From Lachnospiraceae bacterium AC2029 (GTDB lineage Bacteria > Bacillota > Clostridia > Lachnospirales > Lachnospiraceae), in the NCBI GenBank assembly GCA_000703065.1, contig JNLK01000001.1, positions 1,488,001 to 1,552,000 of the forward strand: DNA of 64,000 nucleotides, given 5' to 3'. How positions within the stretch are numbered: position 1 is the first letter of the stretch; each line of letters opens with the position of its first letter. A model generated the notes under the pieces. That model ran no database searches. It had not been told where the DNA came from and saw only the letters and a program-made list of their open reading frames with translations. Made by a program: the position numbers and the translations under genes. Below are positions 9,363 to 19,355 of the stretch, piece after piece.

Positions 9363-9446
9363 GGTTCCGTCAATCCGGGGACAGGTCTGATCGACCAGGG
9401 ACGGTGATCGACCAGGGACGGTTCTGAGTTGATCAGAACCGTCCCT
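9363..9446 (+). repeat. Composite palindromic interspersed repeat (shorter copy)
   Basis: Begins with the same GGTTCCGTCAATCCGGGGAC end as the copies at 12903 and 24752, then CAGGTCTGATCGACCAGGGACGG, a duplicated GATCGACCAGGGACGG, and one hairpin (9415-9445, arms GGGACGGTTCT/AGAACCGTCCC). It lies between the 3' end of the surface protein gene and the zinc-ribbon gene, where the hairpin could also act in transcription termination. Confidence 0.8.
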
Positions 9447-9461
9447 CAATAACACGTTGTA

Positions 9462-10526
9462 TCAGTCTAAAAATGAATTCAGATAAGATTGGATTGCTGA
9501 GAAAGAGTACTCTTTTATGGGTGTACGAATACTTCCCTTGCTCTTATCATAAACTTTCTTCAGTTCACTTTCATAGAAGCTCTGGTTGCCGTCTTTTCCG
9601 TTCCATGTCCAGATCTTCTTTTGTTCCGGGGATACATTTGCAGCATCATGGTAGTGCTCGCCCTTTCCGACACACTTGAACACGCCATTGTTCAGATGAT
9701 ATACTTCATCGATGAGGTCATATTCTTTGATATCCTCTTCGTTCAGTAAACGACCGCTCCGCGGAATGTAGTAAAGTTCATGGGTCCGTGTATTTGTTGT
9801 GCTTATCTTGCCATTATAGCATGTTACTACCGTAGCGGGTGACCATGACTTTGTGACATACATCACGAGCTCAGGGGTTGAATTGTTGTCGAGATAGATC
9901 AGAGAATAATAACTACGGTCCACGTCTACCTGCCAACTGTCAAGCTGTGAAACATATTTATCAATCTCATTAAGATACAGGCCTACCCAATCCGTGGAGG
10001 CATTGGGATTCCATGCGCCGCTCGGTCCGACACACATGGATCCTATCCACTCATTTACGGCAAGATATCCTGAGGATTTGAAATAATAATACTTCCCGTC
10101 GATCCAAAGCCATTGTTTCTTCGCGTACCATCCGTGGGTATCGCCGTACCACCAGCCCTTGGAATCCTTTCTCCAGCTTGCTCTATAAGGATAAGAGCAG
10201 ATACCGTTATTGCTTATCCAGTAACCATCGTAGTATTCTCCGGTAACCATGATGCCATTCTTTTGGAAGTAATACCACTTGTTGCTGATCTTCTGCCAGC
10301 CGGTCTGCATGTATCCACGTGAATTAAAATGATACCATAGGCCTTCATATTTCAACCACTGGTTCTTGGCATAAGTTCCGTCGGAATAGCTGTAATACCA
10401 GCCGGTTTTGTCCTGCTTCCATTTTCCTGTCTTTGCTTCCGCATCGAAGCCCGCGCCGAACGTACAGGCGGTCAGTAGAAAACAGAAGACCATCAGCTTG
10501 CAAATGTGTTTTCTCAGTCGTTTCAT
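9462..10526 (-). CDS. Secreted cell-wall-binding-repeat protein
   Basis: 354 residues. An N-terminal signal sequence contains LTAC at residues 18-21, which fits a lipobox, although a signal peptidase I site after FDAEA is also possible. About five glycine/tryptophan cell-wall-binding repeats follow (GWYYSYSDG, KWYYFQKNG, KYYYFKSSG types), which in related proteins bind choline or other wall polymers. The C-terminal 190 residues hold a domain with the LIYLDNNSTPELVMY motif common in Lachnospiraceae surface proteins of unknown role. ATG 10526 was chosen because GGAGGAGG lies 7-8 bases upstream; the longer open frame has no such site. It is divergent from the LRR surface protein. Confidence 0.85.
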   Translation of the reverse strand: MKRLRKHICKLMVFCFLLTACTFGAGFDAEAKTGKWKQDKTGWYYSYSDGTYAKNQWLKYEGLWYHFNSRGYMQTGWQKISNKWYYFQKNGIMVTGEYYDGYWISNNGICSYPYRASWRKDSKGWWYGDTHGWYAKKQWLWIDGKYYYFKSSGYLAVNEWIGSMCVGPSGAWNPNASTDWVGLYLNEIDKYVSQLDSWQVDVDRSYYSLIYLDNNSTPELVMYVTKSWSPATVVTCYNGKISTTNTRTHELYYIPRSGRLLNEEDIKEYDLIDEVYHLNNGVFKCVGKGEHYHDAANVSPEQKKIWTWNGKDGNQSFYESELKKVYDKSKGSIRTPIKEYSFSAIQSYLNSFLD

Positions 10527-10548
10527 CAATGCACCTCCTCCTTCGATT

Positions 10549-10610
10549 CCGATATATCGGATATAACATCCACATAAATGTATCATATCGCGATGGCGTT
10601 TGGATGACAA
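10549..10610 (-). promoter_or_regulatory. Promoter of the cell-wall-binding protein, with a palindrome in the leader
   Basis: Minus-strand TTGTCA (-35, 10605-10610), 17-base spacer, TATGAT (-10, 10582-10587). A perfect 12-base palindrome CCGATATATCGG (10549-10560) lies between the start of transcription and the ribosome-binding site and could be an operator. The rest of the 220-base divergent intergenic region shows no clear plus-strand promoter. Confidence 0.6.
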
Positions 10611-10746
10611 GTGCAATAGGGTGATTGCGACAATAAAGGATAAAAATAGTGACAAATCCAATACGATATGACACGAATAACTATAGAGGTTGTTTTCAAT
10701 TGATGACACAGAGAATAGATCGATTTTATGAAATGGAGGGCACAGG

Positions 10747-12885
10747 ATGAGAAGAATACGAGATCTGAGATTGTGGATCGTGGTCGCCTTTGTTGCGGCG
10801 CTTCTGGGCTGTCTTTTTGTGGAGAAGGACGCGCATGCCGAAGACCTTACATATGGGGATTTTACATACTCCGTTAGTAATGGGAAGGTTACGATCACGA
10901 AGTATAAAGGGTCAGAGGCGGACGTGACGGTTCCGGATACAATTGATGGAATGCCGGTGACAAGGATTGCGCAAGGTACATTTTCCAATAAATATAGTAT
11001 TGTAAGTGTGAAACTTCCGGATAGTTTGCTGGAGATTGATTATAGTACATTTGACTATTGCAAAAATCTCATTCATATTTCGATTCCCTCCGGGGTTACT
11101 CGGATTGAAAGTTTTACGTTCTACCATTGTGAGAGCTTACGGAGTATAGAGCTTCCGGCCGGGCTGCGTGAGTTAGGGTATTCGTCATTTGAGAGCTGTA
11201 AAAGTCTGACATGTCTGGAATTACCTACTACCTTGGAGCAATTGGGCACTCATGCGTTCTTAGGTTGCTCAAGTTTAACCACCATCGATATTCCGAGTGG
11301 AGTGAAATATATAAATTCCGACACATTCTTTGGGTGTTCCGGTCTGGTCAGGGTAGGAATTCCGGATAGTATATTACAGATAGAAGAAGATGCATTTAGC
11401 GGATGCACAAGCCTTTTTCAAGTATACTATGGTGGCAGTGAGGTTGATTGGAAGAACATCCATGGAATCTCACAAGTGCCGGATAGTGCCCTCAAAGTAT
11501 ATAATTCGCGTATTCCAGTCAGCAGTGGACACAAATGGGATACCGGTACAGTAACAACGGAAGCTACATGTACAAAAAAAGGTGAAAAAACCTTTAAATG
11601 CACCAAATGCGGCCTGACCAGGACAGAAACGATCAAGGCGGCCGGGCACAAGATAGTAACGGATAAGGCAGTTGCACCGACCGTTTCGAAGACCGGACTT
11701 ACAGCGGGGAGTCACTGTTCGGTTTGTAACGCAGTGATCAAAAAACAGGAGGTGATCCCGAAACTTCATAAGAACGGTTGGATGAAAACGGGTGGAAAAT
11801 GGTACTATTATTCCAACAACGTACTGAAGAAGGGATGGCTGAAGGACGGAAATAAGTGGTATTATCTGGATTCGAAGACCGGAGCCATGGTGACGGGATG
11901 GAGACAGGTTGGCAGTAAATGGTACTTCCTTGACAGTTCGGGAGTGATGAAAACCGGATGGGTGAAGGACGGAAGTAAGTGGTATTATCTGGATCCGAAG
12001 ACAGGCGCCATGAAGACCGGATGGTTACAGTCCGGAAAGGCATGGTACTTCCTGGATAAGACGACCGGTGCGATGAAAACCGGATGGGTGAAGGACGGAG
12101 GAAAATGGTATTTTTTAAACGCGTCCGGAACATTATATACCGGCTGGAAAAAACTGAATGGGAATTGGTATTACTTTAATCCAACCGGAGAGATGCATGT
12201 CGGCTGGAAGCAGCTGAGCGGAAAGTGGTATTACTTCGACAGCGACGGAGTGATGGCAACCCGCAGAACATGGATCAATGGAAAGGCATATATCTTCAAC
12301 TCAAATGGAGAATATCAGGAACCCATGTCCGCATCCAGAAAGAAGGAACTGACTAAGTTCCTGGGATATTTCGCGGCAGGTTTCTGGGAGTATAGCTGGT
12401 TTGGAAGAACGATCGACTATGACAGCGGACAGGATCCTCATGAAACGCTGAAGAACCTGATAGATATGCGTGCGTTCAATGCAGGGATATTCCCTGTCGA
12501 CGGAGTGGTTATGCAGAATCCCTGCAATGATCCGAAGGGAAGATTCCAGGGCATGGCATGTAAGTTAGATGCGACAAAGGTGGACTGGATCCTGAAGAAT
12601 CAATTCTATCTGAGTGATGCAAGTCTCAAGGAACTTAAGTCGGATAATGGCAGCGGACCTTACTATTCCGGCGGATATTACTACGGTTATCTCTGGGATG
12701 GCGGAGGCGGCGGTTCGGCAGAACTTGTATCGGAACTTGGCTCCGATGAGATATACTTCAATTTTGTGACCTGGGGCTCCGAAGGTAAAGAATCTCCGGA
12801 ATCCGGCGTATATGCATTCGTTAAATACAAGTATTACAACGGAAAGGGATACTGGTCGATCGACGGCGTGTGGGCCGGAGATTGA
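10747..12885 (+). CDS. BspA-type leucine-rich-repeat surface protein with cell-wall-binding repeats
   Basis: 712 residues. A signal peptide ends near AHA at residue 33 (an upstream LLGC could be a lipobox). Residues about 35-245 are BspA-type LRR_5 repeats (TFSNKYSIVSVKLPDSL and similar), usually adhesive. Then comes a CTKKGEKTFKCTKCG/CSVC cysteine-paired module common in Firmicutes surface proteins, about nine cell-wall-binding repeats (GWLKDGNKWYYLDSKTG and similar, residues about 340-520), and a C-terminal domain of about 190 residues that I do not recognise. GGAGG lies 7 bases upstream of ATG 10747. It probably acts as a wall-attached adhesin or host/plant-matrix binding protein. Confidence 0.88.
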   Translation: MRRIRDLRLWIVVAFVAALLGCLFVEKDAHAEDLTYGDFTYSVSNGKVTITKYKGSEADVTVPDTIDGMPVTRIAQGTFSNKYSIVSVKLPDSLLEIDYSTFDYCKNLIHISIPSGVTRIESFTFYHCESLRSIELPAGLRELGYSSFESCKSLTCLELPTTLEQLGTHAFLGCSSLTTIDIPSGVKYINSDTFFGCSGLVRVGIPDSILQIEEDAFSGCTSLFQVYYGGSEVDWKNIHGISQVPDSALKVYNSRIPVSSGHKWDTGTVTTEATCTKKGEKTFKCTKCGLTRTETIKAAGHKIVTDKAVAPTVSKTGLTAGSHCSVCNAVIKKQEVIPKLHKNGWMKTGGKWYYYSNNVLKKGWLKDGNKWYYLDSKTGAMVTGWRQVGSKWYFLDSSGVMKTGWVKDGSKWYYLDPKTGAMKTGWLQSGKAWYFLDKTTGAMKTGWVKDGGKWYFLNASGTLYTGWKKLNGNWYYFNPTGEMHVGWKQLSGKWYYFDSDGVMATRRTWINGKAYIFNSNGEYQEPMSASRKKELTKFLGYFAAGFWEYSWFGRTIDYDSGQDPHETLKNLIDMRAFNAGIFPVDGVVMQNPCNDPKGRFQGMACKLDATKVDWILKNQFYLSDASLKELKSDNGSGPYYSGGYYYGYLWDGGGGGSAELVSELGSDEIYFNFVTWGSEGKESPESGVYAFVKYKYYNGKGYWSIDGVWAGD

Positions 12886-12902
12886 TCCTCCCGTTTCAGG
12901 TC

Positions 12903-13041
12903 GGTTCCGTCAATCCGGGGACAGGTCTGATCGACCAGGGACGGTTCTGGTTTGATCAGAACCGTCCCCGATTTGCAGGGACAGGTCTGATCAGATAGGG
13001 ACGGTTCTGATCAAACCAGAACCGTCCCCGAATTGCACGCC
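12903..13041 (+). repeat. Composite palindromic interspersed repeat (full copy)
   Basis: About 139 bp with two hairpins (12938-12970 region and 12999-13029 region; arms GGGACGGTTCT/AGAACCGTCCC) and the conserved ends. It fills the gap between the convergent LRR gene and the giant pilus tip gene and touches the stop codon of the latter at 13041-13043. The hairpins may serve as a bidirectional terminator. Confidence 0.85.
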
Positions 13042-16000
13042 TATTGTCCCCGCCGACGGCTTCGCCGGTAGAATACCACAACTCCGCACAGGAGCAGCAG
13101 TGCGATCAACACCAGGTTTACCGCATCAAGGCGGATGCCCGTCGGCACGATGCCTTCCAGAGTGTTGGTCACCGCAAGTGTCGCATCTGCTGTCATCTCG
13201 ATCTGCATTGTATTCTTCACCAAAGCCTCGCCATCGTTCAGTTTGAACGTTGTAGTATAGTTTTCGTTGTCCTCGGTGATGGTAGCCTTCGCTCCCACCG
13301 GGAACGCGATCCGAACCACGTCATTGTGACCCATGGTAAATGTGTCGCCGGTATGCAGCTTTGTATCCTGCTTCGTTCCGTTCTTGCTCCAGGTGTACTC
13401 GTCCAGTGCCGTTGCACCTTCTACCTCCAGCGTAAAAGTAAAGTCCTTCGCCTTATTCCCGAAGTTGCCTGAAACGGTCTTCGAGATGGTAAGATGTGCA
13501 TTGGAGCCGGTATAAGAGTTCACCACGCTGAAGACATAGCTCGGAGCTGCTTCGGTACCCATATCCTGAGAAAGCGCCTGATAGCCCTCCGAATCGATGG
13601 TAAATTCGCCGGAATCGGAGATCGTAAAGATCACATCCTTCTTGATCCCGGTATAATTCTCCGGCGCTTCCGTCTCCGTCAGATAGTATTTGCCATGGGG
13701 CAGGGTCTGATCGATCTTCGGTATCACACCGTCCACTCCGGTCAGAAGAACCTCGAAACCTTCCATTGGGAAATAATCCTTAATGATTGCTCCGTTGCTG
13801 CCGGTCACGCCACGATACAAAGCAAAATGTGCCCCCTCCAGCGGCATGCCCAACTCATCTACCTTAACTGCCTTGAGTTCAAACGGCTTGTTGTAAAGAT
13901 CGATATATGCGATCAGCCGGTCTGTCACCGCTGTGGACTCATAACCTCTGTACCAGCCGGTATCATTATCGACTACATCGATATTGTCATCACCGTCCAC
14001 CGAGAATCTCACTGCCTGCGGAAGTCCGATATAACCGGCCGGCGCTTCCGTCTCCGTCAGAACGTACTCCGTATCAACGTCAAAATCGTACAGGATCGTA
14101 ACTCTGCCGCGTCCGTCCGCCGTATAGGTCCCGATGGTTTCATCGCCCTTCTTCAGGACAAATGTACCGCCGGACAGTTTCTCCGTGGAAGCCCATTTAT
14201 AAAGTGTAATAACGATTCCGCCGGTTCTCACATTTGAGATCTCATCCTTGCGGACATTTCCGGGTGTCATCTTCCCTGTGGGCGTTCCCGGAGTATACTC
14301 CACACTGTAGGAATGACCTGTCGTCACTCCTTCCTTCGTAGTACCGTTAACCGAAACAAGATCTCCGTCCTCCAGTTTCGTCAGACTGGAATAAGAGGTA
14401 ACCTTACCGGTTGCGTCCACCACAGGATCTTCCAGAGTAACCTCAAAGATCTGATAGTCAGACAGCTGCTTTCCATCCGCAAGACGGTCAAAGAAATACC
14501 GCACGCTCGTGGTGGGATATTCCAGTATCCTGATGGTATCCGGCACCAGCTGATCCCCTGCATAAACTGCCGTATAGATTGCAGCATAATCCAGGATATA
14601 ATCTCTGTCGGTCCATTCCTTCTCCGCCTGAAGCTCCCAGCCTCTGCGGTTATCAACGAAGATCTTCGGATACTCACCCTTCAGGATGGTTCCCTTATTC
14701 GGTTCCGGATCACTCTTATGTCCGGGGTCGGTCCTTTTATATTTGTCCAACTTATAGCCCAGCGGAACCTCTTCCGTCCGTTCCACCAGCTCATACTTCA
14801 TGTCCACCGGAAGGATCGGAACCTCAACCGTGTACCACGCAGGGATCTCGGAAATGGTACCGTTCATGGAGGTCTCAAAAGTCGCTGCCTCCTGCTCATC
14901 CTCCGTCATTTCACTAAATACACTCTTGCCCAGGGACACGAATTTATGATCACTGAAGCTCCATGCACAGTATTTCCCGTCCTTGTTCTTAACGCGGTAC
15001 TTATACAAGCTTGCCAGTTCTACCTCTTCATCCACACCGTTGGACAAAGACAGACGAAAGCTGAAGGGCGTGTCATCATCGTCGATCCGAGCTCCGTTCT
15101 CATCATAGAGCCGTTTTGTGAAATCGATGGTTCGAAGTCCCTCCGGATTGACATGGTTTTTAAATGTAAGCATCGGACGCTCCGCAACGCTCATCCATCC
15201 GGAATCATAGGTCAGCCGATCCACAGCGCCCGTTTCCACCGGCTGGCCGTCCACCTTGGTGCCGTTGACGTAGACCTCGTTGTAAACGTTCTTGTTGATC
15301 CCGACCTCTTCGATCCTGTAGGCGATGGTATTGTCAGGGAAATGCACTTCCGCCCCTCTTTCAGGCGACAGGAAATAAACTGACTCCAGTTCCTCAGTAC
15401 ATCCCACCGGCGTATATCTGTCCTTATAGGAAACCGCCTTTGTCGAATTCAGATAGGTTACATTGAAATTCTCGTCATCATTTGACAGCAGAGCCTCGTC
15501 ACCGTTCTCCTTCCTGTACCATATCCGGAAGGGGTACTCCACAAGATCAAGATCTATTTCCGAACCCTGAGGCTGTGTCACTTCCTTCTTCAGGGTCACG
15601 CTGCCCGGAGTCACATAGTTCAGGTTGAATCTCATGTGCAGGTTCGAAGCACCCGCGCCTCGCTCCATGTAGAACACCTTCATGGTATGGGAAGAATAAT
15701 CCTTGAAATGCTTCTCGAAATCACCACCCGTTCCCATTGTGAAATACTTGGAAAGGTAGTTATTCACCTCCGTAGTCGTTGCGGAGGGATTTCTTGATTT
15801 GTAATTCTCCCGGAAGATATCTCTCAGGTTCGTGGTCGTGCCGTTTACCTTTACTGCTCCGGTGGAGAAATTAACGGTACCTTCCAGCGCCGAGTGAATA
15901 CCACCCAGATCGATCACAAGCTCACCGTCTACATAAAGCCAAAAATCATCATCACCGGTAAACTCGAAGACAATATCATGCCCCCATGCATCCACGCCCA

Positions 16001-19000
16001 TCGGGGTCTTTACGAAGCTGGCATCCAGCTCCATACCGAAGTAATAATCCGCATCCTTTACCAGATTCAGCTTCTCACCTCGCCTGGGATCGTCATCCTT
16101 CAGGAGTTCCTGCTTGGCATTATAGAGATTCAGCGGATTCTTCGAAGCATACACCCCCGGAGTGATGGTATTGTAGGGCATAAACTGCCCGTGCTGTAAC
16201 GAAGGCTTCACACTCGAATCCATGGTTCCGAGTGCATCGTAAACCTTGAAGTTTCCGTCATTTGTCTCCTTTAATGTGGCAAAGTTCTGACAGCTGTCAA
16301 ACTCAAAATACCCGCTGGCTTCATAAGTACTGGAAATGAACAGGTGATTGACCTCAGTGCCGTCAGAGAAAAGCTCCGAGAACGGACGTGTGGTTCCGGC
16401 AATTGTAGATGAAGGATATCCATCTGCTCCGAGATTCGTGGTAAGAAGCCCCTTGGTCTCCCCAGTCTGGTCATAAGTACTTTTCCCAATAGCGTCATGC
16501 TGGTATTGCGTGCTTGTAGTACCACCCTCCTTGTGAGGGTCTCCGCCATAATTCTTCATCTTCATGGTGATACCATACTTCTTATTATCGATGGTATCCA
16601 CCGGGGTCAGAACCTGCTCCGGCGTATCAATAGCCGCGAAGTAGAAGGTCGCAGCCTTGGATCTCTTACAGGAAACTACCGCATCCTTATCATCGGATGC
16701 CTTCAGCCCGGCATATGCATAGTAATCATCATCCCAGGCCAGGATCTGGGAGTAATACTCCCCTTCCTTCCGGCCGGGCATATTGATACCGATCTTATTG
16801 TCGGCAAGCATCTGACCTTCCCGGATCTGGGGTGCCAGATACTTCTGGGAATACGGGTTGAACAGTTCATAATAATAGTTCGGATCGGTGGTGCCTTCCC
16901 AGTAATACTCTGTAAAATCCCATTCCAGGGTATTCACCTTGCTGCCGACCCACATGATATTATCACCGCGTTCGTAGCAGGGAACCAGACTTCCGTCATG
17001 ACCGATGGCGTAGAACTCGTAGGATGTGGTGTCCGGATTCCAGACACGTGTATAAACAACGACCTTGGCGCCGTTTCGCACCTCGGATACGCTGACCTTC
17101 TCTGCGGAATAGATCACGAAGTCATCATCCGCCAGGTCGGTAAGGTCCACCAGATTCAGCCAGAACTTATCATCCGACCCGCTGTTTTTCCCTACAAACT
17201 TACTTCCATCAAAATAAACCGACTTCCCACCGCAGGAAAGCTTGATCTGGATCTTATTTGCCTTTTTTCTTTCGGCGACCGTAAATCCGGTGGCATCCGC
17301 CTCGTCAACAAGCAGGAGATTATCTCCGTCCAGTTTGAGATATTTTGTGTCATCGCCGGACTTAACAGAGATCGTAAAGGTCCCATCCGCCTGATTCAGA
17401 TGGAAGGTCCACATGGAAATATCCTTATCCGGCGTAACAAGCGCTATTCCGTCATGAGAAAGGGGATTCACCTTCGCAAACATTTCCTGCGCCTTCAGGG
17501 CATTGGTCCCGGAAGCCTGCGCCATCATGGCCTGGCCGAAAGCACCACCAGTGTAATTCATTAGACCATAGATCATTCCGTCAAACTTATCCAGTTCGAG
17601 ATCCTCAATGGAAAACCATGCAGTATTATCAGTCTCGGTTCCATATCCGATCAAGGCCTCTGAAGAAGCAGCGTTTGCCATAACCACAACATTTTGTTCA
17701 CCGATCTTGGTGGTAATTTCCACTTTTCCATTCGACTCCGTGAGCAGGAACGATGTTGCATCTTCCTTGTTTGTTGTATATCTGAGGGCAGAACGGGGTT
17801 TGGCGAAATTACTAAGAATGAACCCTTCTATGTAGTTCTTCTCGCCACCGATCATGGCGTAAATGTAAAAGTTATTTTCTGTATCGTGCTCAAAATACAG
17901 CTTTATCGCATTTGCAGGCCTTGGAGCAGAAGCTGCAACACTCGCTGTATTTTTAAGACCGGTTCTTCCGGTATTACCTATATTTTCTTTTATCTCCCCT
18001 GTAAGATAATACCTGCCTGATGCACTTGAAGAATTCCGTCCACGTGAAAACGAGGTATAATAACCCAGCTCGCCTTTATCCTTCAAAATATCAATCACAG
18101 ATTTATCATCCCCCACGTCATCTGCGATAGCATACACACTGAATCCCTTCGCGTAGAAGCTGATCTTACCCTCTTCTACCGTGAAGTCTTTAATCTGTTC
18201 CTTCTGTCCGTCATCCCGGATATGCCAGAGCTCCGTAGTATCCGCGCCGGAAATGGTGGGATCGGTGATCTGGACATGGATTGGGCGTGTTGCATTCGGC
18301 TGGTACTCCTCGTTACCGGCCTGAATCGTAATATCATAAGCAGAAATGACATTTTTGCCGTTTCCGGAATCCCCTGCGATCTCGTCAAGGGCACCGATCA
18401 CCGCTGCCATTTTCTCTGCGTTCTTTTCTTCTTTTTCCTTGTCGTTTACTGCGTTATCTGCTGTAGTATCTCTTACTACGTCATCTGCTGCAGCATCACT
18501 TACTGCTTTATCTTCTGTAGAGTCGTTTCCTGCGTCGTCCGTTGCAGTATCGTTTCCTTCAAAGTCCTCTGCCCCGTTGTCTTCTTTACTATCTGTTGTG
18601 TTGTCGTCTCCTTCGTTACCTGTTCCTGTATGGTTCTCTTTACTGTCTGTCGCATTCCCGGTCGATCTGAATGCGTCCCGAATATCCTCGATTTCACCTT
18701 TCTCGAGCTTTGCTTCCGCCTCTTCCTTCTCCTCGATCATGTCCGAAGCTGTTGCTGTTGCACCCTCGGGCATCATACCGTTGAGGGTAACCATCACCTT
18801 CCGGTCATCCTCGCTGGGATAGAGCTTGATCCGCTGATAGCGGAAATCCACTGCCTTATCATCATTCTCTGACGATGCCGCAGCTTTTGTTGAGGTCGAA
18901 TCCTCAACTTCTTTCCTGCCTTCTGTATTCTCTGATGCTTCCGCATCCTTCGACGTGTCTCCATCCTCCGATGCGTCTGAACCATCCGATGCCTTTGCAT

Positions 19001-19355
19001 CTTCCGACGTGTCTCCATCCTCCGATGCGTCTGAACCATCCGATGCCTTTGCATCTTCCGATGTCTCTCCATCCTCCGATGCGTCTCCATCCTCCGATGT
19101 CTCCGCATACTCTGATGCGTCTCCATCCTCCGATGCCTCCGCATACTCCGATGCGTCTCCATCCTCCGATGCCTCTGCATCCTCCGACGAACCCTCTGAC
19201 CCGTCGCCCTTCTCGGTTTCCCCTGTTTCCGCCTGTGTGGTCTGTACATTTTCATCATCCGCGGACACACGGGATGAATTGGGCATAAATGAAGCCAGCA
19301 GGAGCATAAGCACTATAAGAAAGCAGATCAGTCTGCGATTTTTGAACCTATTCAT
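13041..19355 (-). CDS. Giant pilus tip/ancillary protein (fibro-slime and Cna-B/SpaA domains)
   Basis: 2104 residues, the last gene of the pilus operon. A signal peptide (cleavage near VSA, about residue 32) precedes an acidic Ser/Asp/Glu repeat region (about 48-150). A fibro-slime/PA14-like domain with FTGDDDFWLYVDGELVIDLGG lies at about residues 1130-1160. Several Cna-B/SpaA-type domains follow; LTETEAPAGYIG and LTETEAPENYTG carry the glutamates of isopeptide-forming domains. The C-terminus is a sorting signal: VPTGI, a membrane helix and RRSRRR. The role is probably the adhesive tip or a wall-attached minor pilin, like Cpa of streptococcal FCT pili. ATG 19355 has GGAGG 5 bases upstream and overlaps the preceding gene by 8 bases, suggesting translational coupling. 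Confidence 0.88.
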   Translation of the reverse strand: MNRFKNRRLICFLIVLMLLLASFMPNSSRVSADDENVQTTQAETGETEKGDGSEGSSEDAEASEDGDASEYAEASEDGDASEYAETSEDGDASEDGETSEDAKASDGSDASEDGDTSEDAKASDGSDASEDGDTSKDAEASENTEGRKEVEDSTSTKAAASSENDDKAVDFRYQRIKLYPSEDDRKVMVTLNGMMPEGATATASDMIEEKEEAEAKLEKGEIEDIRDAFRSTGNATDSKENHTGTGNEGDDNTTDSKEDNGAEDFEGNDTATDDAGNDSTEDKAVSDAAADDVVRDTTADNAVNDKEKEEKNAEKMAAVIGALDEIAGDSGNGKNVISAYDITIQAGNEEYQPNATRPIHVQITDPTISGADTTELWHIRDDGQKEQIKDFTVEEGKISFYAKGFSVYAIADDVGDDKSVIDILKDKGELGYYTSFSRGRNSSSASGRYYLTGEIKENIGNTGRTGLKNTASVAASAPRPANAIKLYFEHDTENNFYIYAMIGGEKNYIEGFILSNFAKPRSALRYTTNKEDATSFLLTESNGKVEITTKIGEQNVVVMANAASSEALIGYGTETDNTAWFSIEDLELDKFDGMIYGLMNYTGGAFGQAMMAQASGTNALKAQEMFAKVNPLSHDGIALVTPDKDISMWTFHLNQADGTFTISVKSGDDTKYLKLDGDNLLLVDEADATGFTVAERKKANKIQIKLSCGGKSVYFDGSKFVGKNSGSDDKFWLNLVDLTDLADDDFVIYSAEKVSVSEVRNGAKVVVYTRVWNPDTTSYEFYAIGHDGSLVPCYERGDNIMWVGSKVNTLEWDFTEYYWEGTTDPNYYYELFNPYSQKYLAPQIREGQMLADNKIGINMPGRKEGEYYSQILAWDDDYYAYAGLKASDDKDAVVSCKRSKAATFYFAAIDTPEQVLTPVDTIDNKKYGITMKMKNYGGDPHKEGGTTSTQYQHDAIGKSTYDQTGETKGLLTTNLGADGYPSSTIAGTTRPFSELFSDGTEVNHLFISSTYEASGYFEFDSCQNFATLKETNDGNFKVYDALGTMDSSVKPSLQHGQFMPYNTITPGVYASKNPLNLYNAKQELLKDDDPRRGEKLNLVKDADYYFGMELDASFVKTPMGVDAWGHDIVFEFTGDDDFWLYVDGELVIDLGGIHSALEGTVNFSTGAVKVNGTTTNLRDIFRENYKSRNPSATTTEVNNYLSKYFTMGTGGDFEKHFKDYSSHTMKVFYMERGAGASNLHMRFNLNYVTPGSVTLKKEVTQPQGSEIDLDLVEYPFRIWYRKENGDEALLSNDDENFNVTYLNSTKAVSYKDRYTPVGCTEELESVYFLSPERGAEVHFPDNTIAYRIEEVGINKNVYNEVYVNGTKVDGQPVETGAVDRLTYDSGWMSVAERPMLTFKNHVNPEGLRTIDFTKRLYDENGARIDDDDTPFSFRLSLSNGVDEEVELASLYKYRVKNKDGKYCAWSFSDHKFVSLGKSVFSEMTEDEQEAATFETSMNGTISEIPAWYTVEVPILPVDMKYELVERTEEVPLGYKLDKYKRTDPGHKSDPEPNKGTILKGEYPKIFVDNRRGWELQAEKEWTDRDYILDYAAIYTAVYAGDQLVPDTIRILEYPTTSVRYFFDRLADGKQLSDYQIFEVTLEDPVVDATGKVTSYSSLTKLEDGDLVSVNGTTKEGVTTGHSYSVEYTPGTPTGKMTPGNVRKDEISNVRTGGIVITLYKWASTEKLSGGTFVLKKGDETIGTYTADGRGRVTILYDFDVDTEYVLTETEAPAGYIGLPQAVRFSVDGDDNIDVVDNDTGWYRGYESTAVTDRLIAYIDLYNKPFELKAVKVDELGMPLEGAHFALYRGVTGSNGAIIKDYFPMEGFEVLLTGVDGVIPKIDQTLPHGKYYLTETEAPENYTGIKKDVIFTISDSGEFTIDSEGYQALSQDMGTEAAPSYVFSVVNSYTGSNAHLTISKTVSGNFGNKAKDFTFTLEVEGATALDEYTWSKNGTKQDTKLHTGDTFTMGHNDVVRIAFPVGAKATITEDNENYTTTFKLNDGEALVKNTMQIEMTADATLAVTNTLEGIVPTGIRLDAVNLVLIALLLLCGVVVFYRRSRRRGQ

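Noticed and set aside
18940-19190. Second repeat array suggesting CRISPR or satellite DNA
   Set aside because: It is the in-frame Ser/Asp/Glu low-complexity region of the pilus tip protein.
18875-19288. Pro/His-rich plus-strand frame
   Set aside because: Antisense of the tip protein repeat region, no start signal.
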